64,000 nucleotides of DNA from Apilactobacillus apisilvae (lineage in GTDB: Bacteria; Bacillota; Bacilli; Lactobacillales; Lactobacillaceae): positions 310,001 to 374,000 of the forward strand of contig NZ_CP093362.1 in NCBI RefSeq assembly GCF_023380225.1, in the 5' to 3' direction. The stretch's first letter is position 1. Each line of letters opens with the position of its first letter. The position numbers and the translations under genes are program-made. The notes below the pieces were generated by a model. It saw nothing but the letters and a program-made list of their open reading frames with translations. It was not told the DNA's origin and made no database searches. Of this stretch, positions 54,687 to 63,733 are shown piece by piece.

Positions 54687-56762
54687 TTATTTATTATTAG
54701 TAGATGTAGTACTCCTAGATGAAGAAGGTGAAGTAGAATCAGTCTGAATAGATTGATAACCATTTTTATAGTATTCAGTAGATCCATTAGATTTAACCGA
54801 ACTTACATCATTAGGTTGAACCCAATCTTCATTAGTTTTATTTCTTGAGATATATTCCATTTCATATTTATAAATTTTTTGAGCAATTTCAGTTTGTTGA
54901 GCGGTCATATAATTACCAGTTTGAAATTGGTGATCATATCCTGTCCAAATAGCCAATGAATAATTTGTAGTATATCCAGCAAACCAAGAATCCATAACAG
55001 CATATGAAGGAAGATATCCTTGATATGTTCCTTCGGGGTATTGAGTAGTACCAGTTTTACCAGCTTCAATTAATCCTGGAACTTTTGCTGCTGTTCCTGA
55101 ACCATATGGTAAGTTCATTACACCTTTTAGCATTGAATTCATCATAAAGGCTGTTGATGGAGACATTGCTTGAACGCCATTAGATGATATATTGTGAGAA
55201 ACATTATCAGAAGTAACCACTTTATTAATTAAATATGGTTTATGATAAACACCATTATTTGCAAATGCACCGTAGGCGGCTGCTTCTTGTTGTGGTGAAA
55301 TGTAAAGTCCAATCCCGTTTTGAAGATTTAACGGATCCTTAAATTTCATCCCCAATGATGCTAGGAATCTAGTACCGTTATCAATTCCAACATTTTGCAA
55401 AGTTCTAATTGCAGGAATATTTCTAGATTCTACTAATGCTTTATGCATAGTAATAGCACCTTGATAACGATAATCAAAATCTTTTAGTTGTGTGTTAGTA
55501 CCTGGATAGGTATATGGAGTATCATGAACAGTTTGATAAGTAGGATAATTTAAATATTCCAAAGCAGGTCCATAATCCATTAATGGCTTTGCAGTTGATC
55601 CACTAGAACGATCAGTTTGAACTGCCCGGTTTAATCCAAAAGTAATATCCGTTTTACGACTACCAATCATAGCGTTAACAGCACCAGTTTTAGGATTAAT
55701 TAAAGTAGCACCCACTTGCATTGTGTCATTAGGGAAACCAACTTGTGGATCATTATTAGCTAAGTTATATAGTTTCTTTTGAGCTGATAAGTCCAAGTTT
55801 GTATGAACAGTTAATCCAGCTTGAGGGTTGTATCCTCTTGCTTTTAATTCTTGAATAACTTGATTTAAATAAGAATCAACATATTTTTCCTTAACATCAG
55901 TCAAATCATTCTGTGTATGATTACTAGAAATTAAACCATTTTTAATATTCTCTTTTTGAGCTTTTTGCGATTGAGCTTCAGTAATAGTATTACTTTCAGC
56001 CATAGCTTGAAGTACCTGATTTCTTCTATCTTTAGCTAATTTAGGATAGATATAAGGATTGTTAAATTTAGGTGACTGTGGCATCCCCGCTAAAACTGCA
56101 GTTTGAGCTAAAGTAAGTTTATTGAGTGTTTTACCATAGTAATACTCAGAAGCTGTTTGCATCCCGTAAACATTATTACCCATATAAACTTTATTAATGT
56201 AAAATTCTAAAATTTTCTGTTTTGAATATTTACGTTCAATTTGAAGGGCTAGCCAAGCTTCTTGAGACTTACGTTTGATTGTACGATCAGACGCAGCGGT
56301 TGAGAATACTGAAAGTTTTACTAACTGTTGCGTTAATGTGGATCCACCTTGCAATCCTGAACTAGCATTCAAATTAGATAAAGTAGCACCTAGAATTCTG
56401 ATAGGGTCAACACCATGATGTTTATAGAAACGGCGGTCTTCAATTGAAACAACCGCGTTCTTTAACTTATTAGGAATCTGATCAGATTTAACATAATCAC
56501 GATTTTGAGCACCTAAACGAGAAATAATATGATTTGAATTATCATATATTTTAGTTGAATTATCACTAGATAAGGAATTATAAGTTATCTTAGGAGCACT
56601 GGAAGCATAGTAAGCAAAAACTCCAGAGCCGGCAATTACACCTAAAGAAATAAGTGCTAATATTCCTAGGATGGTTCTTTTAATAATTTTACCGACCTTA
56701 CTTTTTTTGTACTTGTTTTGATTACGCCGTACACGCGTATTTTTTGAATCATTTTGTGACAT
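54687..56762 (-). CDS. ponA: Class A penicillin-binding protein PBP1A (transglycosylase/transpeptidase)
   Basis: 691-aa bifunctional peptidoglycan synthase. A basic cytoplasmic tail precedes the membrane helix (about residues 31-52). The GT51 glycosyltransferase has SIEDRRFYKHHGVDP near 107 and GGSTLTQQLVK near 140. The transpeptidase has active serine in SSGSTAKP near 389, SRN near 447 and KTGTT near 570. A Ser/Thr/Asn-rich tail ends the protein. Its ATG shares one base with the recU stop, the conserved recU-ponA coupling. Confidence 0.94.
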   Translation of the reverse strand: MSQNDSKNTRVRRNQNKYKKSKVGKIIKRTILGILALISLGVIAGSGVFAYYASSAPKITYNSLSSDNSTKIYDNSNHIISRLGAQNRDYVKSDQIPNKLKNAVVSIEDRRFYKHHGVDPIRILGATLSNLNASSGLQGGSTLTQQLVKLSVFSTAASDRTIKRKSQEAWLALQIERKYSKQKILEFYINKVYMGNNVYGMQTASEYYYGKTLNKLTLAQTAVLAGMPQSPKFNNPYIYPKLAKDRRNQVLQAMAESNTITEAQSQKAQKENIKNGLISSNHTQNDLTDVKEKYVDSYLNQVIQELKARGYNPQAGLTVHTNLDLSAQKKLYNLANNDPQVGFPNDTMQVGATLINPKTGAVNAMIGSRKTDITFGLNRAVQTDRSSGSTAKPLMDYGPALEYLNYPTYQTVHDTPYTYPGTNTQLKDFDYRYQGAITMHKALVESRNIPAIRTLQNVGIDNGTRFLASLGMKFKDPLNLQNGIGLYISPQQEAAAYGAFANNGVYHKPYLINKVVTSDNVSHNISSNGVQAMSPSTAFMMNSMLKGVMNLPYGSGTAAKVPGLIEAGKTGTTQYPEGTYQGYLPSYAVMDSWFAGYTTNYSLAIWTGYDHQFQTGNYMTAQQTEIAQKIYKYEMEYISRNKTNEDWVQPNDVSSVKSNGSTEYYKNGYQSIQTDSTSPSSSRSTTSTNNK

Positions 56763-57391
56763 TATGATTCTCCTTTACTATTTAGTAACTGATCTACTGC
56801 ACTTAAATATGGAATAGTAGGGTTAAGAGAATAATTAATTTTTATTCCTAACTTTTCAATTATAGTCTTTTTGATTGATTTTTTCCCGCCAACATATTGA
56901 GAATCCCAATATGAAAATAAATCGGTAGCTTTAAATAAAAATAATTCATCAGTTTTAACGAATTTAATAAGTGCGAAACAAATGCCACCTTGATGAACAC
57001 ATTTACGCATATGTTCAACTTGATGTTTATGAAAATTAGCTAGCGGAAAAGATGTTAAATTACGTGTTTCTTTAGCATCAAAATCAATATAATTTCCCAT
57101 ATAAATACCATTATAATCGGTAGTAGAAGCTTTTTGAAAATAAGCTTCTTTAATAACAGCAGCACTACGTTTAGGATAGTCTACCTTGACAATTTGAATA
57201 GGAGTCGGCTTCTTGTGAATAACCGCGATATCTTGATTTAAGTAATATAAATTACTTTTATTAATTTCCTGTTCAAGTGTCATTCCACGATCACCATATA
57301 AAGTTAATTTATTATTATTATAATGTGATTTTGGTCGATGATTATCTTTCGGCCAATTATAAGTCGACCCGTTAGGATAATGAATTGCCAT
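56762..57391 (-). CDS. recU: Holliday junction resolvase RecU
   Basis: Resolves Holliday junctions and modulates RecA. 209 aa. Blocks: GMTLEQEINKSNLYYL near residue 37, AVIHKKPTPIQIVKVDYP near 57, and the nuclease segment GIYMGNYIDFDAKET near 92, with the acidic residues and Lys of the metal site. ATG 57391 (MAIHYPNGS) with AAAGGTGG about 7 bases upstream is the standard start. It is first in the recU-ponA unit. Confidence 0.94.
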   Translation of the reverse strand: MAIHYPNGSTYNWPKDNHRPKSHYNNNKLTLYGDRGMTLEQEINKSNLYYLNQDIAVIHKKPTPIQIVKVDYPKRSAAVIKEAYFQKASTTDYNGIYMGNYIDFDAKETRNLTSFPLANFHKHQVEHMRKCVHQGGICFALIKFVKTDELFLFKATDLFSYWDSQYVGGKKSIKKTIIEKLGIKINYSLNPTIPYLSAVDQLLNSKGES

Positions 57392-57438
57392 TATTACCAC
57401 CTTTCAAATATCAAATAAACTCAACTAGAATTAATGAT

Positions 57439-57468
57439 ATTATACCATTAGTAAAAACATCTTAATAA
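57439..57468 (-). promoter_or_regulatory. Predicted promoter for recU-ponA
   Basis: Reverse strand TTATTA (57463-57468), 18 bases, TATAAT (57439-57444) preceded by TGG, an extended -10 TGnTATAAT. Confidence 0.6.
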
Positions 57469-57485
57469 CTAAGGAGCTGAAATAA

Positions 57486-58052
57486 TTGAGTAGACTATGG
57501 ATAACTGGATATCGAAGCTATGAATTAGGGATCTTCAAAAAAGATGACCCTAAAAAGATTGTAATCGATAAAGTTATAAAAGACAATTTATCACAAGAAA
57601 TAATGGACGGCGTTAATTGGATTATTACTGGTGGACATTTAGGCATTGAGCAATGGAGCGTTGAAAATGCAGAAGATTTAAAGAAAACATTTCCTGATGA
57701 ATTTCAAACAGCTGTAATGCTTCCATTCGAAAACTTCGGAGAACAATGGAAAGATGAAAACAAGTTGGAGTTACAAAAATGTATTCAATCAGCTAATTTT
57801 TCAGCCAATGTTAGCAATGAAAAATATCAATCACCGATGCAATTAAAAGCATATCAAAAATTCATGTTAAGTCATACTGATAAAGCATTACTTATTTATG
57901 ACTTAGATAATGAAGGAAAAACAAAGTACGATTATAAAGAAATTAAGAAATATGCTGAAAATCATGACTATAATCTAAAAATGATTAGTTTTGATGATTT
58001 ACAAGAAGCCGCTAATGAATATGAAAATAGTTTAAAAGATTTCCCAGAATAA
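57486..58052 (+). CDS. ypsA: YpsA-like SLOG-family protein (DUF1273)
   Basis: 188 aa. N-terminal WITGYRSYELGIF and WIITGGHLGIEQWSVENA near residue 42 are the nucleotide-binding signatures of the YpsA/SLOG group, and LPFENFGEQWKDENK near 78 is also typical. In Bacillus YpsA influences cell division; the ligand is unknown. Start is TTG with AAGGAG upstream. It lies just before gpsB, the usual neighbour, divergent from recU. Confidence 0.88.
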   Translation: MSRLWITGYRSYELGIFKKDDPKKIVIDKVIKDNLSQEIMDGVNWIITGGHLGIEQWSVENAEDLKKTFPDEFQTAVMLPFENFGEQWKDENKLELQKCIQSANFSANVSNEKYQSPMQLKAYQKFMLSHTDKALLIYDLDNEGKTKYDYKEIKKYAENHDYNLKMISFDDLQEAANEYENSLKDFPE

Positions 58053-58053
58053 T

Positions 58054-58084
58054 TTGAATTATCTCAATAATGTGTTAAGATAAT
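58054..58084 (+). promoter_or_regulatory. Possible promoter for gpsB
   Basis: TTGAAT with TAAGAT at 16 or GATAAT at 19 bases downstream; neither spacing is ideal. It lies in the ypsA-gpsB gap. Confidence 0.3.
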
Positions 58085-58121
58085 ATTTGTTCGTGATTAT
58101 TGCAAATATGAGGTGTGAAAT

Positions 58122-58490
58122 ATGAATGATATTCAATTTACCCCTAAAGACATCTTGCAAAAAGAATTTAGACAAAAGATGCGTGGGTATGATCCAAATG
58201 ATGTTGATGCTTTTTTAGATAGTATTATTAAAGACTATCAATCGTTTGATAATAACATTAATGAATTAAAAAAAATAAATGAGCAATTAAAACAACAGGT
58301 TAATAACCTTAGCAGTCAAGTTAATAATGTTAACCAGGGACAAGCAGGTTTTAATTATGGCAATCCACAACCATCTAATAATCATGGGCAGATTAATAGT
58401 GTTGAAGATGATTTACTAAAACGTGTTTCAAATTTAGAAATGCGTGTATTTGGTTCAAACGAATCACAAAACAATATTAATCGCTATTAA
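58122..58490 (+). CDS. gpsB: Cell division regulator GpsB (DivIVA-like)
   Basis: 122-aa adaptor that links PBPs and PrkC at septum and side wall. The DivIVA-type N-terminus is clear: FTPKDILQKEFRQKMRGYDPNDVDAFLDSIIKDYQSF, split as FRQKMRGYDPNDVDAFLD near residues 16-33. A coiled coil follows (about 34-70), then an Asn/Gln-rich linker and C-terminal trimerising segment EDDLLKRVSNLEMRVFG. SD GAGGTG precedes the ATG. Likely partners PrkC and PBP1A are encoded in this window. Confidence 0.93.
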   Translation: MNDIQFTPKDILQKEFRQKMRGYDPNDVDAFLDSIIKDYQSFDNNINELKKINEQLKQQVNNLSSQVNNVNQGQAGFNYGNPQPSNNHGQINSVEDDLLKRVSNLEMRVFGSNESQNNINRY

Positions 58491-58502
58491 AATTATATAG
58501 AA

Positions 58503-58905
58503 TTGGTGTATATCCTGAGTAATCGCGGCTAACTTAAGTTAGCTGAGGAAAGTCCACTCTCGCACAAGCTGCGATGCTTGTAGTGTTCGTGCTCGGTGAA
58601 AAAATAAGCCGGGGGACTACTTTTGTAGTAATGGCGGAGGAAAGTAGCTAAGGAATTATCTATGCTTTAGTACTTCTGAAAGTGCCACAGTGACGATACA
58701 ATATTGGAAACAATATTGGTGGAACGCGGTAAACCCCTCGAGCGGGAAACCCAAACTTTGGTAGGGGAGCTTCACACACGGAAATTGAACCAAGTGTGGG
58801 GGAGAAACTTATGTTTCTGAGATAGATGATTACTACTTCAAAATTTAAAAGGCCTGACTTAATTTTGAAGCACAAAACATGGCTTACAGGGATGTACACC
58901 ATTCA
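58503..58905 (+). ncRNA. rnpB: RNase P RNA, Bacillus (class B) type
   Basis: Catalytic RNA maturing tRNA 5' ends. Conserved core blocks: GAGTAATCGCGGCTAAC and GAGGAAAGTCCA near the 5' end, GAACGCGGTAAACCCCTCGA-like block around 58722, and CATGGCTTACAGG near the 3' end. The termini pair to form P1 (TGGTGTATATCC with GGATGTACACCA). Length is about 400 nt, and it lies between gpsB and the rlmL homologue as in other lactobacilli. Ends are set by P1 pairing, so they may be off by a few bases. Confidence 0.95.
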
Positions 58906-58909
58906 GGAC

Positions 58910-58938
58910 GAGTGGAAGTTTTCTTCCGCTCTTTTTTT
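58910..58938 (+). terminator. Terminator of rnpB
   Basis: GAGTGGAA pairs with TTCCGCTC (one G-U pair) around a 6-base loop, followed by T7. Confidence 0.85.
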
Positions 58939-58974
58939 ATACTTAAAATTATTTAAAATAAGAGGTAAATATAA

Positions 58975-60108
58975 ATGACAAAATTTAAACTAATGGCAAC
59001 TTGCGCTGCTGGAATTGAAGCATTAGTTGGAAAAGAACTTCGTGACTTAGGTTACCAGACCCAAGTAGAAAATGGACGTGTTCGTTTTGAAGGAGAAGTT
59101 AAAGATATCATTAAAACGAACTTATGGTTGAGAACTGCTGATCGAATTGAAATTATAGTTGGTGAATTTGATGCCAAAAATTTTGAAGAATTATTTCAAA
59201 ATATAAAATCTTTACCATGGGAAAAGTTATTACCAATGGATGCTAAGTTTCCAATGAACGGTCGTTCCCACAATTCAAAGTTACATAGTGTTCCAGATGT
59301 ACAAGCAATTGCTAAAAAAGCAGTTGTAAATAAATTAAATGATACTTATCATCGTCGAACACGTCTACCAGAAACTGGTGCTTTATACAGCTTAGAAACC
59401 AGAATTAATAAAGACCATGTGATCGTTACATTAGATACAACTGGTGAAAGCTTATTCAAACGTGGTTATCGTGTTGCGAAAGGTCCAGCTCCATTAAAAG
59501 AAAATATGGCAGCCGCATTAGTTATGCTTACTAATTGGTATCCCGATATGCCGTTTTTAGATCCAATGTGTGGTTCAGGAACGATTCCAATTGAAGCAGC
59601 TTTAATGGCTAGAAATATTGCTCCTGGTTTCAATCGCGATTTTGATTGTGAAAAATGGAACTGGGTTGATGAAAAATTAGTTAATAATGTTCGTGATGAA
59701 GCTGATAATCAAGCCGATTATGATAAAGAAATTGATATTATGGCATCGGATGTTGATGGTAATTTAATTGATGCTGCTAAAGTAAATGCTCAAGAAGTTG
59801 GATTACTCCATGACATTAGTTTTAAACAATTAGCAGTGCAAGACTTTAAAACCGATAAAATTAATGGAGTGGTTATATCCAACCCACCATATGGTGAACG
59901 ACTAAGTGACAAAGCTAGTGTTATTAAGTTATACAAAGATTTAGGAAAAGTATTTAGACCCATGACTAGCTGGTCTAAATACTTCTTGACTAGTGATTTG
60001 GAATTTGACAAAACTTATGGTCAAAAGGCTACTAAAACTAGAAAACTGTATAATGGTTCATTAAGAACTGATTATTTCCAATTTTGGGGTCATAAAATCA
60101 GAAAATAG
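58975..60108 (+). CDS. rlmL: THUMP-domain rRNA (guanine-N2)-methyltransferase (RlmL/YpsC type)
   Basis: 377-aa RNA methyltransferase. The N-terminal ferredoxin-like/THUMP part (about residues 1-160: AAGIEALVGKELRDLGY, LRTADRIEIIVGEF) precedes the SAM domain with PFLDPMCGSGTIPIEAALMA near 194, ASDVDGNLIDAAKVNA near 258 and catalytic NPPYGERL near 304. It is shorter than E. coli RlmKL because the second methyltransferase half is absent, as in all YpsC proteins. The target guanine is inferred from homology. Confidence 0.9.
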   Translation: MTKFKLMATCAAGIEALVGKELRDLGYQTQVENGRVRFEGEVKDIIKTNLWLRTADRIEIIVGEFDAKNFEELFQNIKSLPWEKLLPMDAKFPMNGRSHNSKLHSVPDVQAIAKKAVVNKLNDTYHRRTRLPETGALYSLETRINKDHVIVTLDTTGESLFKRGYRVAKGPAPLKENMAAALVMLTNWYPDMPFLDPMCGSGTIPIEAALMARNIAPGFNRDFDCEKWNWVDEKLVNNVRDEADNQADYDKEIDIMASDVDGNLIDAAKVNAQEVGLLHDISFKQLAVQDFKTDKINGVVISNPPYGERLSDKASVIKLYKDLGKVFRPMTSWSKYFLTSDLEFDKTYGQKATKTRKLYNGSLRTDYFQFWGHKIRK

Positions 60109-60119
60109 AAGGTCTTTAT

Positions 60120-61241
60120 ATGAAAAAAATTGCGATTATTGGTGGCGGAATTGTTGGATCAACTGCTGCATATTATTTAAGTCAATTTGATAAAAAAAAT
60201 GAAATACAAGTAACTATGTATGATGATGGTGTCGGACAAGCAACTAAAGCAGCTGCTGGGATTATTTCACCTTGGCTATCAAAAAGACGTAATAAAAAAT
60301 GGTATAACTTGGCACGTGATGGGGCAACTTTATTAGCCAAAATTGCTAAAAACACTAATATGAATAAAGATATTTATAATCAGTGCGGCACAATTATTAC
60401 TAGAGATAGCCCTAAAAAATTAAATGAATTATATCAAAAAGCAATTGAACGGAATAAGGAAACCAAAACGATTGGTGATGTTTATCAATTAGATGCTGAA
60501 GAAGTTAAATATCAAATTCCGCTATTAAGTAAATCAGTTCCTGGAATTTTGGTAACTGGTGGTGCTCGAATTGATGGAGCAAAGTTTGCTGAACATTTAA
60601 AAGACATTGCTAAACTTAAAAATTTAACAATTATAAATAAAAAAGTTTCCATTAATAATCGCGGTAAAATTCAATTGGGTGATGATGAGTTAGCTTATGA
60701 CAATATCGTTGTAGCTACTGGTGCTTGGATGCGTAATACACTCGATAATTTGCCATTAAAAGTGGATATTCGTCCTCAAAAGGGGCAACTGATTGAGATT
60801 TCTGTAAATGATTTAGAACAAAATAAAAAGAACATGCCCGTTTTAATGCCCGAAGGTGAACGTGATTTCATCCCATTTAACGACGGACGTTTAATTGTTG
60901 GTGCAACTCATGAAAATGATCAAGGTTTTGATTTGAAACCCAGCAATGAAGTTATTGATGATTTATTAGCTAGTGCAAATCGATTGGTAAGTGGATTAAA
61001 TCAAGATAATCTCATTAAGATTAAAGTTGGCACTAGAGCATATACTTCTGACTTTGCTCCATTTTTTGGAAGCATACCTAACTATTCAAACATTTTTGTC
61101 GGTGGTGGACTTGGCTCATCTGGATTAACTACTGGTCCTTTGATTGGAAAACTGCTAGCAAATCTAATTCTAAAAAACAAAAAAATTGATTTGGAACAGT
61201 ATCGCAAACCAATTAACAACTATATTCAATCAAATTTATAA
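60120..61241 (+). CDS. FAD-dependent oxidoreductase, DadA / glycine-oxidase family
   Basis: 373-aa flavoenzyme of the DAO superfamily. FAD-binding GGGIVGSTAAYYLSQ starts near residue 8, and the second motif GQATKAAAGIISPWLSKRRNK follows near 39. Adenine-side residues appear in NIVVATGAWMRN near 195, and the C-terminal block is FVGGGLGSSGLTTGPLIGKLLA near 328. It probably oxidises an amino acid or amine; substrate cannot be told. It starts 11 bases after rlmL with a weak SD (GAAGGT), so they share a transcript, and ends at a terminator. Confidence 0.85.
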   Translation: MKKIAIIGGGIVGSTAAYYLSQFDKKNEIQVTMYDDGVGQATKAAAGIISPWLSKRRNKKWYNLARDGATLLAKIAKNTNMNKDIYNQCGTIITRDSPKKLNELYQKAIERNKETKTIGDVYQLDAEEVKYQIPLLSKSVPGILVTGGARIDGAKFAEHLKDIAKLKNLTIINKKVSINNRGKIQLGDDELAYDNIVVATGAWMRNTLDNLPLKVDIRPQKGQLIEISVNDLEQNKKNMPVLMPEGERDFIPFNDGRLIVGATHENDQGFDLKPSNEVIDDLLASANRLVSGLNQDNLIKIKVGTRAYTSDFAPFFGSIPNYSNIFVGGGLGSSGLTTGPLIGKLLANLILKNKKIDLEQYRKPINNYIQSNL

Positions 61242-61246
61242 AAACT

Positions 61247-61290
61247 ATGAAGGGCTTGCTGAGCTAATTGGTGGGCACCTTCATTTTTTT
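61247..61290. terminator. Convergent terminator overlapping the 3' end of the RNase HI-like gene
   Basis: ATGAAGG (61247-61253) pairs with CCTTCAT (61278-61284) over a 24-base loop that can pair further; T7 (61284-61290) follows on the forward strand and AGTTTTTA on the reverse. The T7 is the A7 run at which the reverse-strand gene appears frameshifted. Confidence 0.65.
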
Positions 61291-61623
61291 ATCAGGAATC
61301 CAATTATTTATAACTAGACTAAAATCATCCTGAATTTCTAAAATGCAGTCCAGAAAATTTTGATAGTGTTTTGCATAGCGCTTTTCTAAGCTTTCATAAA
61401 CAATCTTACTATCAGTAAAATATAAAACATTAGTATCATTCTGAGCTAATTTAATAATTTCTTTAAATCCTAATAAACAAGCCTCAAATTCAGCACTATG
61501 ATTATCATTTGAATTTAATTTGAATTTCTTTTGAATTTGTTGTTTATCATGAACAATTAAAATGCCAGCTGAACTATTTCCAGATTTGTTCATAGTAGCT
61601 GCATCAGTGTATAATTTAAACAT
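61264..61623 (-). CDS. RNase HI-family (RVT_3-like) protein, apparent frameshift near the C-terminus
   Basis: 119 aa as read. RNase H fold: FKLYTDAATMNKSGNSSAGI at the start (catalytic Asp7), SAEFEACLLGFKEII with the Glu near 51, and LYFTDSKIVYESLEKR with the Asp near 76. The frame then ends KKMKVPTN. In the other frame after an A7 run the sequence reads NEGAHQLAQQALH, the expected N-x-x-A-H-x-L-A ending, up to a TGA at 61226. So the gene is frameshifted, slips at A7, or has a sequencing error. ATG 61623 with AGGAGA upstream. The EbsA-like gene is divergent, 32 bases away. Confidence 0.8.
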   Translation of the reverse strand: MFKLYTDAATMNKSGNSSAGILIVHDKQQIQKKFKLNSNDNHSAEFEACLLGFKEIIKLAQNDTNVLYFTDSKIVYESLEKRYAKHYQNFLDCILEIQDDFSLVINNWIPDKKMKVPTN

Positions 61624-61655
61624 AATATTATTTCTCCTAAAGAGGTGTTTTTTAT

Positions 61656-62048
61656 ATGATAACTCAAAAGCGGACTTTTTTATATCAACCCGGAATCCTT
61701 TCATCAATAATTATGTGGAGTTGGACCTTTGCCTTATTATTCGTTGGTATTATATTTTGGCTTGAAATAACACATTTTCAACAAATAACTTTATTTTTTA
61801 TTTTGCTATTTGGAATTTTTAGTTTATTTCAAATAATGTTTCGTAAAATAACTTTTGAAAATAATGTTATTACAATTAGTAATTTACTTGATCCCAGATG
61901 GATTTCAATCAATATTAATGATATTGATAAAACTATTTTTACTAAGCATTGTGCAAAAATGGAAATTAATGGTAAAAATTATGAATTTCTTTTACCAGCT
62001 AATTCAATTATTGAGATTGATGGTATCATTAATAAAAAAGCTAATTAA
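61656..62048 (+). CDS. ebsA: EbsA-like two-helix membrane protein
   Basis: 130 aa: a short N-terminus, two membrane helices (about residues 13-35 SSIIMWSWTFALLFVGIIF and 41-60 QITLFFILLFGIFSLFQI), then a beta-rich cytoplasmic tail resembling a PH-like fold (ITFENNVITISNLLDPRWISINI). Length, topology and position beside an RNase HI-like gene and fhs match the lactobacillar EbsA family, called pore-forming but of unproven function. SD AGAGGTG precedes the ATG. The assignment rests on pattern and context, not on a strict motif. Confidence 0.65.
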   Translation: MITQKRTFLYQPGILSSIIMWSWTFALLFVGIIFWLEITHFQQITLFFILLFGIFSLFQIMFRKITFENNVITISNLLDPRWISININDIDKTIFTKHCAKMEINGKNYEFLLPANSIIEIDGIINKKAN

Positions 62049-62065
62049 GGGAGTGCTTCTAGACC

Positions 62066-63721
62066 ATGAAAACTGATATTGAAATTTCACAAGCGACTAA
62101 ATTACAAAACATTAATGAAATTGCTGAAAAATTAGGCCTTAATGAAGAACAGATTGAAAACTATGGTAAGTATAAAGCTAAAATTAATTTACCTATGCAT
62201 ACAAATAAAAATGGGAAATTAATTCTTGTGACTTCAATTAATCCAACAGCTGCCGGTGAAGGTAAAACAACTTTAACAATTGGTTTAGGGGATGCATTTA
62301 AACACATCAATAAAAATTGTGCAATTGCTCTAAGGGAGCCTTCTTTAGGACCTGTTATGGGAATCAAAGGTGGTGCCACTGGTGGTGGATATGCTCAAGT
62401 TGCTCCCATGGAAGATATTAATTTATTCTTTACTGGAGATTTTCCTGCAATTACTGAGGCACATGATACTTTATCTGCTTTAATCGACAATCACATTCAT
62501 CATGGTAATAAATTGAACATTGACCCACGTCAAGTAGAATGGAAACGTGTTGTTGATATCAATGATCGAGAACTTCGTCATACAATTATCGGACTTGGTG
62601 GAAGAACTTCTGGAGTTCCACGTGAAGACGGTTTTGATATTACAGTTGCCAGTGAAATCATGGCTGTTTTATGTTTGAGTAATGATTTATCAGACTTGAA
62701 GCAACGACTAGGCAAGATGTTAGTTGCTTACACGTATGATCAAGAACCAATTACAGTTGCTGATTTAGGCGTTACAGGTGCACTAACTTTATTATTGAAG
62801 GACGCCATTAAGCCTAATTTGGTACAAACTTTAGAACATACGCCTGCATTTATCCATGGTGGACCATTTGCTAATATTGCACATGGTTGTAATAGTATTT
62901 TAGCAACTAAAGCTGCCATTAATTCAGCTGACTATGCAATTACTGAAGCAGGGTTTGGTGCTGATCTAGGTGGAGAAAAATTTTTAGATATAACTACTCC
63001 TAACATTGGTAAACATCCCGATGCAATTGTCATCGTTGCAACTATTCGCGCTTTAAAGTTAAATGGTGGTGTAAATAAAGCTGAATTAGATAATGAAAAT
63101 GTTGATGCATTATTAAAAGGAGCTCCAAATCTGGGTCGCCATATTCAAAATATGAAACAATACGGTCAGCCGGTTGTTGTTGCTATTAATAAGTTCACTA
63201 GTGATACCGATAATGAAACTAAAGCACTTGATGAATACATTAAAGCTCAGGGAGTTACGGCTGTTAACACTGATGTTTGGTCAAAAGGTGGCAAAGGTGC
63301 TATCAATTTAGCTAATAAATTAGTAAAAATGTGTGATGAAGAACATCAATTTAATCCTTTGTATGAAAATAATGAAGAAGTTTTAACCAAAATTAACAAG
63401 GTAGTTAAAAAAATCTATGGCGGTAGTAAAGTTGAATTAAGTTCTAAAGCCAAAAAGCAACTTAAATATATTCAAAAACATGGTTGGGATAAGATGCCAG
63501 TTTGTATTGCAAAAACTCAGTATTCATTTACTGATGATGCTAAAAAATTGGGAGCACCCAAAAATTTCACTATTCATGTTCGTGAACTACAACCACGTCT
63601 TGGTGCCGGATTCATTGTAGTAATGACTGGGAAAGTATTAACCATGCCAGGATTACCAACTCATCCAGCTGCTTTAGATATGGATATTGATCAAAATGGA
63701 AAAATAACCGGACTATTCTAA
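62066..63721 (+). CDS. fhs: Formate-tetrahydrofolate ligase
   Basis: Makes 10-formyl-THF from formate, THF and ATP. 551 aa, full length. ATP-binding loop [19 protein letters not shown] near residue 67, signature [27 protein letters not shown] near 105 (given here as its two halves [14 protein letters not shown] and [10 protein letters not shown]), and [14 protein letters not shown] near 293. SD AAGGGAGTG precedes the ATG. With folD at the other end of the window it gives two routes to formyl-THF for fmt and purines. Confidence 0.96.
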   Translation: MKTDIEISQATKLQNINEIAEKLGLNEEQIENYGKYKAKINLPMHTNKNGKLILVTSINPTAAGEGKTTLTIGLGDAFKHINKNCAIALREPSLGPVMGIKGGATGGGYAQVAPMEDINLFFTGDFPAITEAHDTLSALIDNHIHHGNKLNIDPRQVEWKRVVDINDRELRHTIIGLGGRTSGVPREDGFDITVASEIMAVLCLSNDLSDLKQRLGKMLVAYTYDQEPITVADLGVTGALTLLLKDAIKPNLVQTLEHTPAFIHGGPFANIAHGCNSILATKAAINSADYAITEAGFGADLGGEKFLDITTPNIGKHPDAIVIVATIRALKLNGGVNKAELDNENVDALLKGAPNLGRHIQNMKQYGQPVVVAINKFTSDTDNETKALDEYIKAQGVTAVNTDVWSKGGKGAINLANKLVKMCDEEHQFNPLYENNEEVLTKINKVVKKIYGGSKVELSSKAKKQLKYIQKHGWDKMPVCIAKTQYSFTDDAKKLGAPKNFTIHVRELQPRLGAGFIVVMTGKVLTMPGLPTHPAALDMDIDQNGKITGLF

Positions 63722-63733
63722 AGGAGGCCTTGA

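Noticed and set aside
58660..58902. Reverse-strand 80-codon frame
   Set aside because: It lies entirely antisense to rnpB, whose conserved blocks and P1 pairing explain the sequence.
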